The notes under the pieces: model-generated
Databases searched by the model: none
The model's input: only the letters and a program-made list of their open reading frames with translations
Told to the model about the DNA's origin: nothing
Assembly: GCA_020629635.1 (NCBI GenBank)
Contig: JAHDCX010000007.1
Coordinates: 114,532-178,531, forward strand
Direction of reading: 5' to 3'
Length of the DNA: 64,000 nucleotides
Origin: Acidimicrobiales bacterium
Lineage (GTDB): Bacteria > Actinomycetota > Acidimicrobiia > Acidimicrobiales > SHLQ01
Program-made: the position numbers and the translations under genes
Shown here: positions 56,478-64,000 of the stretch, piece after piece
Position numbering within the stretch: position 1 is the stretch's first letter
How the letters are laid out: each line of letters starts with the position of its first letter

Positions 56478-59417
56478 TCAGGGGCGGGCGAAGACCTCAT
56501 AGGTGGTCGAGGTCGCGTCGGTGAAGCGTCGGATGAACGCGGCGACATCGCCGGCCGAGAGGTTGTCGAGCGCTCGGACCTGAGCGCCACGTTCGATGAC
56601 CTGATCATCGGGGCGGACGGCCTCGTCGATCAACGACTCGATGAAGAAGCCGTTGTCGATGAAGTTGTACTCCGTCCGGATGATCGAGACAGCTTCGCCG
56701 AAGTCTTCGCTCGTCGGGCCGTTCGACGCGAGCGAGGCGAGCTCGGCGGCGACGCGCTCGGCGATCTCGTCCAGGCGATCAGGGTCGCCGTCGATGGCGA
56801 TCGACAGTGTCATCGTGTCACCGGGCTCTTCGAAGACGATCGAAGCACGGCCGCCGTACGTCGCACCGAGCTCCTCTCGGATGACGGTGAAGAGACGATC
56901 GTCGAGGACGGTCGACACGACCGCGGCGAGCACCCGTTCGGGAACGGTCTCGGTGCCATCGGCCACGGCGGTCCAGCGCCAGGCGCCCGTCGAGCTTCCC
57001 GAGCCCGCAGTCACGGTCGTTGACACGGCGTCGTCGGCAGGCAGCTCGACGACGGGATCTTCGCTGACCGCCACGGGCAAGGTACCGATCCAGGTCTCGG
57101 CGAGGTCAATGACCTGATCAGGGTCGATGTCGCCCACGATGACGATCACGTGATCGTCGAGCCGAGAGAACCGGTCGACATGGATGCGTTCGGCATCTGC
57201 GGGCGACAACGAATCGATCTGTCGATCGGTCGGCACGGCCGCCAACGACCCGCCCCCAGTCCGTCGATCGGCGACCTCGACATCGGCAGCGAACGAGGCG
57301 TCGAGGGGCACCGCGGCAGTCGTGTCGCGGGCGAACTCGACCTGTTGCGCAAAGGGCACGTCGTCGACGCGCGGTTGAGTGATGCCGAGGTGGAGGAGCT
57401 CGAACATCGTCTCGACGTCCTCGATCGACGCCCGCCCGGAGAAGCCTTCCGTCGTGTCGGCGATGTAGGGCGAGACGACCGCATCGACGTCGGCGAGGTA
57501 CCGCCGCATCTGGACGGGGTCCCACGGGCCGAGGCCGGAGTTGGCGACGATCCGGGTCGACAACGACGCAAGTGCGCCATCGGACGCCTCGAGCTGGACA
57601 CGACCGCCCGGCGACTCCGAGTAAAGGTACACCTGTCCCGCCGCGATGTCCGAGGGCCGGAACATGACCCGCATATCGTTGCCGAAGACGAGCTCGAAGC
57701 CGTCGTTTCGTGCGAGGGCGAGCCGACGTTCGGCTTCGACGGGAGTCGGCGCCTCGACCAGAACGTCGATCTCCTCCACCGCGTCGGGTGCGTCTCCGAT
57801 CTCGGCGGCGGCTGCACGTTCGACCGCTGCGGTGTGACCCGCCACGGTCCCGACGATCGACTCATCGGGACCCACCGCAATGATCAATGGCTGAGAGTTG
57901 GCCATCGTCCATCCGTGGTGGAGGTTCACGTCCTCGACGCTGATGGAGCGAAGGATCTCCTCGGTCACGGCGACCTCGTCCTCGATCGTCTGGAACGGGG
58001 CGCCGTCGAGCAGGTGGAACACCGCCTGGTCGGCCAACTGGCGGTCCTGGACGGTCTCGGCCTGCGACAGTTGCTGAGACGACTGTTCGATGATCGCGTC
58101 GACGAAGAACTCGAGCTCGTCTGCGGTGAACGGATTCTCCACCGACGCTCGAACTTCGGTCATGAAGACCTCCGTGCCGGCCTCGAGATCGTCCGCATCG
58201 AGATTGAACCCGTAGTACGGCAGATCGCGATTCACGAAGAACCAGCTCGCTCGGGCCCGACGGAGGTCGAGCCGTCCTGCGTCAACTCCCTCGCCCAGTC
58301 GCTGATCGAGAATCAGGCTGGCGAGGATTTCGAGCCAACGGGCGCGTTGTCCGCCCAGCGTCGACTGGTCCCATGCGCGTGTCGGGATGTCGACGCTCAC
58401 GTAGCTGTTGGCCGAGCCCGGTTCGATGATCGTGCTCACGAGCGGCTCGGACGGGAAGGCGACCGGTCCAGTCGTCGGCTGCGAACCCGGGGCGGCCCGA
58501 CCCTCGATCTCCGCGAACACGTCGACGACGGCAGCTTCGAGTTCTTCGACCGGCCGATCACCAACGATGACCACCGCGAGGTGTTCGGGGTGGTACCACG
58601 TGTCGTAATAGGTACGGAGATCGTCGGCGGTGATCGTGAGCACGCTGTCCGCGGTGCCGGTCACGTTCACGCCCTCATACGGAGTTCCGGCGTAGTAGGC
58701 CTCCTCGAACAGGACGCCGATGCGCCCGTCACCAGACTCGTCGCGGACCCGGAGCTCCTCGCGCACGACGCCGGACTCGTCGACGACGGCGTCGGGCTCG
58801 ATCGTGGCGGCGCTCGCCCACTGCGCAAGCACGTCGAGCGCGGTTGCGACGTTGTCTGCCCGATCCTCGACGTCGATCTGGTACACGGTCGCGTTGTCGC
58901 TGGTCCAGGCGTTGAAATCAGGACCGATCTCGGCACCGATGCGACGCAACGCTGCATCGAGCGTGTTGCCCGGATACTTCTCGGTGCCGTTGAACATCAT
59001 GTGTTCGAGGAAGTGCGCCACGCCGGTCCCGACCGGATCTTCGTGCACACCACCGGCACGGACGACAAGTCGCATCGAGACCGATGACCCGGGCGAGTCA
59101 TTGCTGAGCGCCAGGTAGTCCATACCGTTGGCGAGCGTGCCGAAGCGGGCGTCGTCACGAAGCGGGATCGGCGTGGGGTCCGGATCGGGTTCGGGCCAGA
59201 CCGGTTCGGGTTCGGGAGCCTCGGTCGTCGTCTCGACCGTTGCGGGATCGGGCTGGGACGTCGTGGTCGTCGTCGTCGGATCGGGCGCAGTCGTTGTGTC
59301 GGTCGCTGGCGTCTGGGGTTCACTGCTACAGGCCGCGGCAAGCATTGCCATCGCCATCAACATGGCCAAGGCAATTCGGGTCCGCCGCTGAGCGTTCTTC
59401 ATTCCGCCGTGTGTCAT
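56478..59417 (-). CDS. M16 family zinc peptidase, lipoprotein
   Basis: 979 residues from ATG 59417 (ATG 59402 also possible). A lipoprotein signal peptide with lipobox LAAAC (Cys30) is followed by a Thr/Pro-rich linker and tandem M16 domains. The first has the inverted zinc motif HFLEH (His135, Glu138, His139) and a downstream VVREE glutamate; the second lacks a zinc motif, as usual for the inactive half. Expected to degrade peptides on the outer face of the membrane. It follows hemL by 31 bases on the same strand. Confidence 0.92.
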   Translation of the reverse strand: MTHGGMKNAQRRTRIALAMLMAMAMLAAACSSEPQTPATDTTTAPDPTTTTTTSQPDPATVETTTEAPEPEPVWPEPDPDPTPIPLRDDARFGTLANGMDYLALSNDSPGSSVSMRLVVRAGGVHEDPVGTGVAHFLEHMMFNGTEKYPGNTLDAALRRIGAEIGPDFNAWTSDNATVYQIDVEDRADNVATALDVLAQWASAATIEPDAVVDESGVVREELRVRDESGDGRIGVLFEEAYYAGTPYEGVNVTGTADSVLTITADDLRTYYDTWYHPEHLAVVIVGDRPVEELEAAVVDVFAEIEGRAAPGSQPTTGPVAFPSEPLVSTIIEPGSANSYVSVDIPTRAWDQSTLGGQRARWLEILASLILDQRLGEGVDAGRLDLRRARASWFFVNRDLPYYGFNLDADDLEAGTEVFMTEVRASVENPFTADELEFFVDAIIEQSSQQLSQAETVQDRQLADQAVFHLLDGAPFQTIEDEVAVTEEILRSISVEDVNLHHGWTMANSQPLIIAVGPDESIVGTVAGHTAAVERAAAAEIGDAPDAVEEIDVLVEAPTPVEAERRLALARNDGFELVFGNDMRVMFRPSDIAAGQVYLYSESPGGRVQLEASDGALASLSTRIVANSGLGPWDPVQMRRYLADVDAVVSPYIADTTEGFSGRASIEDVETMFELLHLGITQPRVDDVPFAQQVEFARDTTAAVPLDASFAADVEVADRRTGGGSLAAVPTDRQIDSLSPADAERIHVDRFSRLDDHVIVIVGDIDPDQVIDLAETWIGTLPVAVSEDPVVELPADDAVSTTVTAGSGSSTGAWRWTAVADGTETVPERVLAAVVSTVLDDRLFTVIREELGATYGGRASIVFEEPGDTMTLSIAIDGDPDRLDEIAERVAAELASLASNGPTSEDFGEAVSIIRTEYNFIDNGFFIESLIDEAVRPDDQVIERGAQVRALDNLSAGDVAAFIRRFTDATSTTYEVFARP

Positions 59418-59448
59418 GCCAATTCCATCGGCAGAAGCGCGCCCTCTT

Positions 59449-60714
59449 TCAGCCAACCGTGGCGACCGCAGCCTCCCGCATGGCCTCCAGCGCCGCGTCG
59501 ATGACTTCGTCGGAGTGCGCGAGTCCGGGGAAGAGGATCTCGTAGGGACCGGGGGCCAGCGCAACACCGCGCTGAAGGAGTTCGTGGAAGAAGGTCGGGT
59601 AGATTCCGTTCTCCGCGATCGCTTGGACCTCGTCGAAGTTCGACGGCACGGCCTCGTCAAAGAACAGCCCGACGAGCGGCCCGATGCGCGGCACGCTGGC
59701 CGGGAGGCCGGCGGCGTCAAAGGCGGCGGTCATGCCGTCAGCGAGCCGGGCGGCGATGCGCTCGAGCTCGGTGTAGGCACCGCGGTCGAGTACGTCGAGG
59801 GTGGCGAGCCCGGCGGCCGTGGCGAGCGGATTCCCCGACAGGGTGCCGCCTTGGTACACCCCACCGAGCGGTGAGATGTGGCCCATGATCTCGCGGCTGG
59901 CGCCGTAGCAGCCGACGGGCAGGCCGCCGCCGATCACTTTGCCGAATGCCCACACGTCGGGCTGCACGCCATACCACTCGGTGGCCCCCCCGTAACCGAG
60001 ACGGAATCCCGTGATCACCTCGTCGAAGAGCAGCATGGCGCCAGCCGCGTCACACGCTTCGCGGAGGCCCTCGAGGAAGCCGGGTGCCGGGGCGACGAGA
60101 CCCATGTTCGCAGCGACGGGTTCGACTGCGACGACCGCGACCGTTTCGTCGATTTCGGGCACCACGTTGAACGGGGCGACGATCGTGTCGGCCACGGCTC
60201 CAGGAGGCACGCCGTCGCAGCCGGACAAACCCTGGTTGGCGATGCCACTGCCGCCGGCCGCGAGGAGCGAGTCGGTGTGGCCGTGGTAGCAGCCGGCGAA
60301 CTTGATGACCGTGTTGCGACCGGTCGCGCCCCGTGCGAGGCGAATGGCCGACATGGCGGCTTCGGTGCCCGACGACGTGAGGCGCAGCATTTCGAGGCCG
60401 GGGATCCGGTCACAGATGCGTTCGGCGAGTTCGACCTCGCCGAGGGTCGGCGCACCGTAGCTCGTGCCCTTTGTCGCGGCGGCGGTGATTGCGTCCGTGA
60501 CGGCGGGGTGGGCGTGGCCGAGGATGCCGGGGCCGTAGCTCTGGACGAAGTCGATGTAGCGGGTGCCTTCGACGTCCCACACGTAGGGGCCTTCGGCGCG
60601 CTCGACGAAGTATGGCGTGCCACCGACGGAGCGGAACGAGCGGACGGGCGAGTTGACCCCACCGGGCATCACCTGTTGGCCGCGGGCGAACAGGTCCGCG
60701 TTCGTGTGGGTCAC
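59449..60714 (-). CDS. hemL: glutamate-1-semialdehyde 2,1-aminomutase
   Basis: Forms 5-aminolevulinate from glutamate-1-semialdehyde in the C5 pathway of haem synthesis; 421 residues. PLP lysine Lys259 in FGKVIGGG, PLP aspartate in LLFDEVITGFR. N-terminal MPGGVNSPVRSF is typical. The GTG start overlaps the hemB stop as GTGA. Confidence 0.97.
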   Translation of the reverse strand: MTHTNADLFARGQQVMPGGVNSPVRSFRSVGGTPYFVERAEGPYVWDVEGTRYIDFVQSYGPGILGHAHPAVTDAITAAATKGTSYGAPTLGEVELAERICDRIPGLEMLRLTSSGTEAAMSAIRLARGATGRNTVIKFAGCYHGHTDSLLAAGGSGIANQGLSGCDGVPPGAVADTIVAPFNVVPEIDETVAVVAVEPVAANMGLVAPAPGFLEGLREACDAAGAMLLFDEVITGFRLGYGGATEWYGVQPDVWAFGKVIGGGLPVGCYGASREIMGHISPLGGVYQGGTLSGNPLATAAGLATLDVLDRGAYTELERIAARLADGMTAAFDAAGLPASVPRIGPLVGLFFDEAVPSNFDEVQAIAENGIYPTFFHELLQRGVALAPGPYEILFPGLAHSDEVIDAALEAMREAAVATVG

Positions 60715-61766
60715 GAGCTCTCCTCGGGAAGTTCTTTGATGGCGCTTGTGAGCGCTCGGGGTCCGGTGCCGAGCTGAGGCCGACGGTCGGCGAGAGCTTC
60801 GGCGACCCGTCGCGCAAGATAGGTGAGGATCAGGTCGGCGCCCGCACGTTTGATCGAGATGAGACTCTCGAACGCGGCAGCGTCACCGTCAATCCAACCG
60901 TTCTGCGCGGCGGCTTCGAGCATCGCGTACTCACCGGACACGTGGTACGCCGCCACCGGCACGTCGGTCTCGAGCCGAGCCCGAAGGATGATGTCGAGAT
61001 ACGCCATGGCGGGCTTGACCATGATCAGGTCGGCGCCTTCGTCGAGGTCGAAACGGATCTCCGACATCGCCTCCCGACCGTTGCGCGGATCCTGTTGGTA
61101 GCCGCAGCGGTCGCCGCCGTCGGCGATCGTCACGTCGACTGCGTCACGGAACGGACCGTAGAAAGCCGAGGCGTACTTTGCGGCGTACGCCATGATCGCC
61201 ACGTCGACGTGGCCCGCAGCGTCGAGGGCTGAGCGAATCGCCGCGACCTGGCCATCCATCATCCCCGAAGGGGCGACGATGTCGGCACCGGCGTCTGCCT
61301 GCGCCACCGCGATGCGTTGGTAGAGCTCGAGCGTCGAGTCGTTGTCGACCGACCCCTTGCCGTCGAGCACGCCACAGTGTCCGTGGTCGGTGTACTCGTC
61401 GACGCACAGATCGGCGATGAGCACCATGGCGTCGCCGACTTCCTCGCGCATACGCCGCAGGGCCACCTGCACGACACCGTCGGGGTTCCACGCTTCGGAG
61501 CCCACCGAATCCTTCGTCTCGGGGATGCCGAAGAGGATGACCGCGTTGATGCCGAGCATCCCCAGCTCGACAACCTCTTTCACCGCCGTGTCGACACTGT
61601 GCTGCACGACACCGGGGAGCGACACGATCGGCTGTGGCCGGTCGATCCCCTCCCGCACGAACAGCGGGGCGATCAGGTCGTCGGCGGAAAGCGTTGTCTC
61701 GGCGACCATTCGTCGGAGCGCATCGGTGCGACGCAACCTCCGGAGTCGGCGCTGCGGAAAGGTCAT
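60711..61766 (-). CDS. hemB: delta-aminolevulinic acid dehydratase (porphobilinogen synthase)
   Basis: Condenses two 5-aminolevulinates to porphobilinogen; 351 residues. Schiff-base lysines Lys197 (AAKYAS) and Lys251 (MVKPA). The metal site reads Cys121, Asp123, Cys131, i.e. Asp replaces the second of three zinc cysteines. Coupled to hemL, so two successive steps of the pathway are co-expressed near a large cytochrome locus. Confidence 0.97.
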   Translation of the reverse strand: MTFPQRRLRRLRRTDALRRMVAETTLSADDLIAPLFVREGIDRPQPIVSLPGVVQHSVDTAVKEVVELGMLGINAVILFGIPETKDSVGSEAWNPDGVVQVALRRMREEVGDAMVLIADLCVDEYTDHGHCGVLDGKGSVDNDSTLELYQRIAVAQADAGADIVAPSGMMDGQVAAIRSALDAAGHVDVAIMAYAAKYASAFYGPFRDAVDVTIADGGDRCGYQQDPRNGREAMSEIRFDLDEGADLIMVKPAMAYLDIILRARLETDVPVAAYHVSGEYAMLEAAAQNGWIDGDAAAFESLISIKRAGADLILTYLARRVAEALADRRPQLGTGPRALTSAIKELPEESS

Positions 61767-61802
61767 CGCATCAGCTCCCGGGCGAGGCTCACGGATCGAA
61801 GC

Positions 61803-62495
61803 CTACGGCGTTGGACCAAGGGCCAGCATCTCGAGAACCCGTGGGTCATCAACCGTATCGACGACCAGCGACGCAGGCCGGAAGTCGCCACCCACGGTGA
61901 GTCGGTTCGGCACGGCGATCGACGCCATGCCGGCACGCCGGGCCGCCTCGACGCCGTGCGGGCTGTCCTCGATAACCACGCATCGGCTCGGGTCGACATC
62001 GAGTCGCTCGGCCGCAAGAAGAAACAGGTCGGGTTCGGGTTTGGTACGGCCAGGCCCGACATCCGTGGCCGTCGAGATCGCGGCGAAGTACGTGCGGAGG
62101 CCGAGTCGTTCGAGATGCGGCTCGACCCACGAGCTCGGCGAGCTGCTGGCGACGGCGCACCGCACACCCGCGGCATGGCAGTGGTCGAGTCGGGCCGCGA
62201 CGCCGGGGAGCGGGGTCGCCGAGTTGGTGATCGCTCGCTTGTTGTGCCGCCAGCGCTCGACGATGACCTCTTCGGGTTCGGGCAGCTCGCCGAGCTGTTC
62301 GGCAAGCCGTTCCCACCAGGGCTGATGGTCTGAGGAGCCAATGGTCGAGCGCCACCACTCCCACTCCGGTTCGACTCCGAACCGGCGGTATTCCGCCTCG
62401 GCCGCCTCCCATGCTGGCCACTCGGTATCGAGAATCGTCCCGTCGAAATCCCAGATGACCGCGTCGAAAGTGATCACTGACCGGGGCACGTCCAT
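61803..62495 (-). CDS. HAD family hydrolase, beta-phosphoglucomutase-like
   Basis: 230 residues from ATG 62495 (GTG 62489 possible). HAD motifs: DFDGT with nucleophile Asp16 and Asp18; ASSSPSSW; KPEPDLF; EDSPHGVEAA. A cap domain lies between motifs I and II, as in phosphoglucomutase/phosphatase-type HADs. Substrate unknown. Divergent from the GFA gene with only 17 bases between starts. Confidence 0.9.
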   Translation of the reverse strand: MDVPRSVITFDAVIWDFDGTILDTEWPAWEAAEAEYRRFGVEPEWEWWRSTIGSSDHQPWWERLAEQLGELPEPEEVIVERWRHNKRAITNSATPLPGVAARLDHCHAAGVRCAVASSSPSSWVEPHLERLGLRTYFAAISTATDVGPGRTKPEPDLFLLAAERLDVDPSRCVVIEDSPHGVEAARRAGMASIAVPNRLTVGGDFRPASLVVDTVDDPRVLEMLALGPTP

Positions 62496-62512
62496 GCATG
62501 TACGGTGCCCCG

Positions 62513-62923
62513 ATGACCTCAGAGATCGCAACCGGCGGGTGTCTTTGCGGCGCACTTCGCTATCGAGCGAAGGGGCCGTTGCGCGACATCCTGCATTGCC
62601 ACTGCGAATACTGCCGTCGGATCACGGGCAACTTCGTGGCCGCATCAGGCTGCGCGACCGAGGACCTCGAAATCGAGGACGACTCGACGCTCCGGTGGTA
62701 CGACGTGGAGTTCGCCCGCTACGGGTTCTGCACCAACTGCGGCTCGCACGTGTTCTGGCAAGGCGCCGAACACCGGGAGCGCACGAGCTTGCAGGCTGGC
62801 ACGCTCGACGATGCCAGCGGTCTTCGGCTCGCCGGAGTCTGGTTCGCCGATGAAGCCCAGGACCACGTCATCGTCGACCCGGCGATCCCTGCGCACAACG
62901 GCAACGGCGACGAGTCCGTGTGA
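62513..62923 (+). CDS. GFA family zinc protein
   Basis: 136 residues from ATG 62513. Zinc ligands of the glutathione-dependent formaldehyde-activating fold: Cys10/Cys12 (GGCLCG), Cys29/31/34 (CHCEYC) and Cys73/76 (CTNCGSH). Members outside the Gfa subgroup have unknown substrates; Actinobacteria mostly lack glutathione, so the name should not be taken as function. Confidence 0.92.
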   Translation: MTSEIATGGCLCGALRYRAKGPLRDILHCHCEYCRRITGNFVAASGCATEDLEIEDDSTLRWYDVEFARYGFCTNCGSHVFWQGAEHRERTSLQAGTLDDASGLRLAGVWFADEAQDHVIVDPAIPAHNGNGDESV

Positions 62924-62936
62924 GGATGAAGCCGCT

Positions 62937-63881
62937 TCAGCGCGGTCGGACCTGTACGGCGATGGCTTTGTGGTCACTTCCCGCATAGCCCAGAACCTCG
63001 TACGACTCGATGGCCCAGTCGCGACTGACGTACGCCCGATCAAGGCGAAGGATTGCGGGGACACGAGAGGGAGCTGGCGACCAGGTGGCGCCGACACCGC
63101 AACCTGCGATCTCGTGCGAATCGGCATAGCCGCCACGTTCGACAGCAGCGAGTAGCCGCCGGTCTGCGGTCGTGGCGTTGAAGTCACCAAGCGCAAGTCC
63201 TCCGGTCGCCTCGCCCCACTGTCCAATCTCGACAAACTGCGCACGTTGGGTCGGCCGGGCCCCAGGAACGTGTGGTGGAATCGTGTGGACGTTGAGCAGG
63301 GGCAGGGATCCGTGGGGCGTCTCCACTTCGACTGCGAGCAGTGCATGCACCGAGGTTGAGGGCGGCCGTTGGACCGCATCGGAGAGTTCGAATCGGCTCA
63401 ACACCGCAAGATGGCCGACGTGCACGAGTGACCATCCTTCGGCGACGGCGTCGTGGACACGGTCGGTGAACGCACGATTCGCCTCCTGGAGCACGATGAC
63501 GTCGGCGCCGACCGATGCCGCTTGCGGCGCGATCTCGGCAGGGTCGGCGGCACCGAAGAGCACGTTGTGCGAATACACCGTCGTGTACTGCGAGTCGGGC
63601 TGCACCGCACAGCCAGTTGACGGCAACACCGTGCCTGGCAGTGCGAAGCCGATCAGGGCTGCGCTGAGGAACCCAACGACGAGGACATGAATCCGGCCCT
63701 GCAGGGCTGCGGCAGCCGTTGCGGAGAGGACGAACCCCCACGGAGCGATGGCCGCGCCAAGCAGCAATACGGGATGATCGACAGCGACGTACCTCAACAA
63801 GATCGCGGCCGCCCAACCGAGAACGATCAGATTGACCACGCGAGCGAGGTCGCGCTTCGCCGACGTCGGGATGAACCTGCC
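62937..63881 (-). CDS. membrane-anchored endonuclease/exonuclease/phosphatase family protein
   Basis: 314 residues from ATG 63881 (an ATG at 63923 would add 14 residues). Three hydrophobic spans in the first 85 residues, then an EEP domain: YSHNVLFGA, DVIVLQEANRAF, LPLLNVHTIPPH, GLALGDFNATTADRRL and the final AGSDHKAI, containing the catalytic Glu, Asp, Asn and His. Extracytoplasmic phosphodiesterase or nuclease of unknown substrate. Its stop lies 13 bases past the convergent GFA stop. Confidence 0.88.
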   Translation of the reverse strand, partial: GRFIPTSAKRDLARVVNLIVLGWAAAILLRYVAVDHPVLLLGAAIAPWGFVLSATAAAALQGRIHVLVVGFLSAALIGFALPGTVLPSTGCAVQPDSQYTTVYSHNVLFGAADPAEIAPQAASVGADVIVLQEANRAFTDRVHDAVAEGWSLVHVGHLAVLSRFELSDAVQRPPSTSVHALLAVEVETPHGSLPLLNVHTIPPHVPGARPTQRAQFVEIGQWGEATGGLALGDFNATTADRRLLAAVERGGYADSHEIAGCGVGATWSPAPSRVPAILRLDRAYVSRDWAIESYEVLGYAGSDHKAIAVQVRPR

Positions 63882-63921
63882 CATCTCCCTCAATCGGCAC
63901 CGCGTGAACCCTTTGCAAGCC

Positions 63922-64000
63922 ATGCGTCAACAGACGAGCGACGATCCGGCTCCGCCGGTCGTTGCGGAGGACCCGCTAGGCAACCGCAGCGCGAGCCTTT
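63922..64000 (+). CDS. possible start of a protein cut by the window edge
   Basis: ATG at 63922 opens a frame MRQQTSDDPAPPVVAEDPLG that runs to the edge without a stop. Composition is plausible for a disordered N-terminus, and it diverges from the preceding gene. No clear ribosome-binding site. Weak call. Confidence 0.3.
   Translation, partial: MRQQTSDDPAPPVVAEDPLGNRSASL

Overview
This is a GC-rich chromosomal window with many GTG starts and dense, overlapping, mostly minus-strand genes. The beta-beta' operon, the long acidic NusG leader, the tRNA set and the style of the nuo genes point to an actinobacterium. My best guess, from remembered gene style rather than any search, is class Acidimicrobiia (Ilumatobacter-like). 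No phage, IS transposase, CRISPR array or rRNA operon is visible, and no gene-free stretch exceeds 300 bases. The longest gaps are 54860-55138 (279 bases), 8020-8283 (264) and 31972-32223 (252).

Left part, information processing (1-12480): a truncated SLC13-type permease, then on the minus strand the conserved order tRNA-Trp, secE, nusG, rplK, rplA, rplJ, rplL, rpoB, rpoC. It contains a candidate L10 leader, two intercistronic hairpins, and a hairpin plus promoter between rplL and rpoB. tRNA-Thr and tRNA-Met diverge from it.

12487-21145: housekeeping and single genes. These are a membrane-anchored coiled-coil protein, a GNAT acetyltransferase, a sulfotransferase-like protein, yajQ, tRNA-Tyr, htpX, a pirin, acetyl-CoA synthetase, two small proteins, and midA.

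21142-54859 is the heart of the window: two complete complex I gene clusters in tandem. The first (31971 to 21142) has 11 subunits in the order ABCDHIJKLMN, lacks the NADH-oxidising module EFG, and is followed by midA, a complex I assembly methyltransferase. The second (49026 to 33094) is a canonical 14-subunit nuoA-N. It is fused head-to-tail, mostly by one-base stop/start overlaps, to an upstream cytochrome b6-like quinol-oxidising complex. That complex comprises a split cytochrome b with a haem-ci type cysteine, a Rieske protein, a di-haem cytochrome c, a 2x[4Fe-4S] ferredoxin and two unrecognised membrane proteins. The whole looks like one respiratory transcription unit of about 22 kb. A small CxxDxxC ferredoxin gene lies between the two nuo clusters on the other strand. 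Together the genes describe a chain in which NADH (14-subunit enzyme) and perhaps reduced ferredoxin (11-subunit enzyme) feed quinone, which the b6-type complex oxidises toward c-type cytochromes.

55139-64000: a divergent mono-haem cytochrome c, a DUF2752 gene bracketed by two copies of a 45-bp palindrome (a third copy lies beside acs), an M16 lipoprotein peptidase, hemL and hemB (tetrapyrrole synthesis, suited to a cytochrome-rich locus), a HAD hydrolase, a GFA-family protein, a membrane endonuclease/exonuclease/phosphatase, and the start of one possible gene at the right edge.
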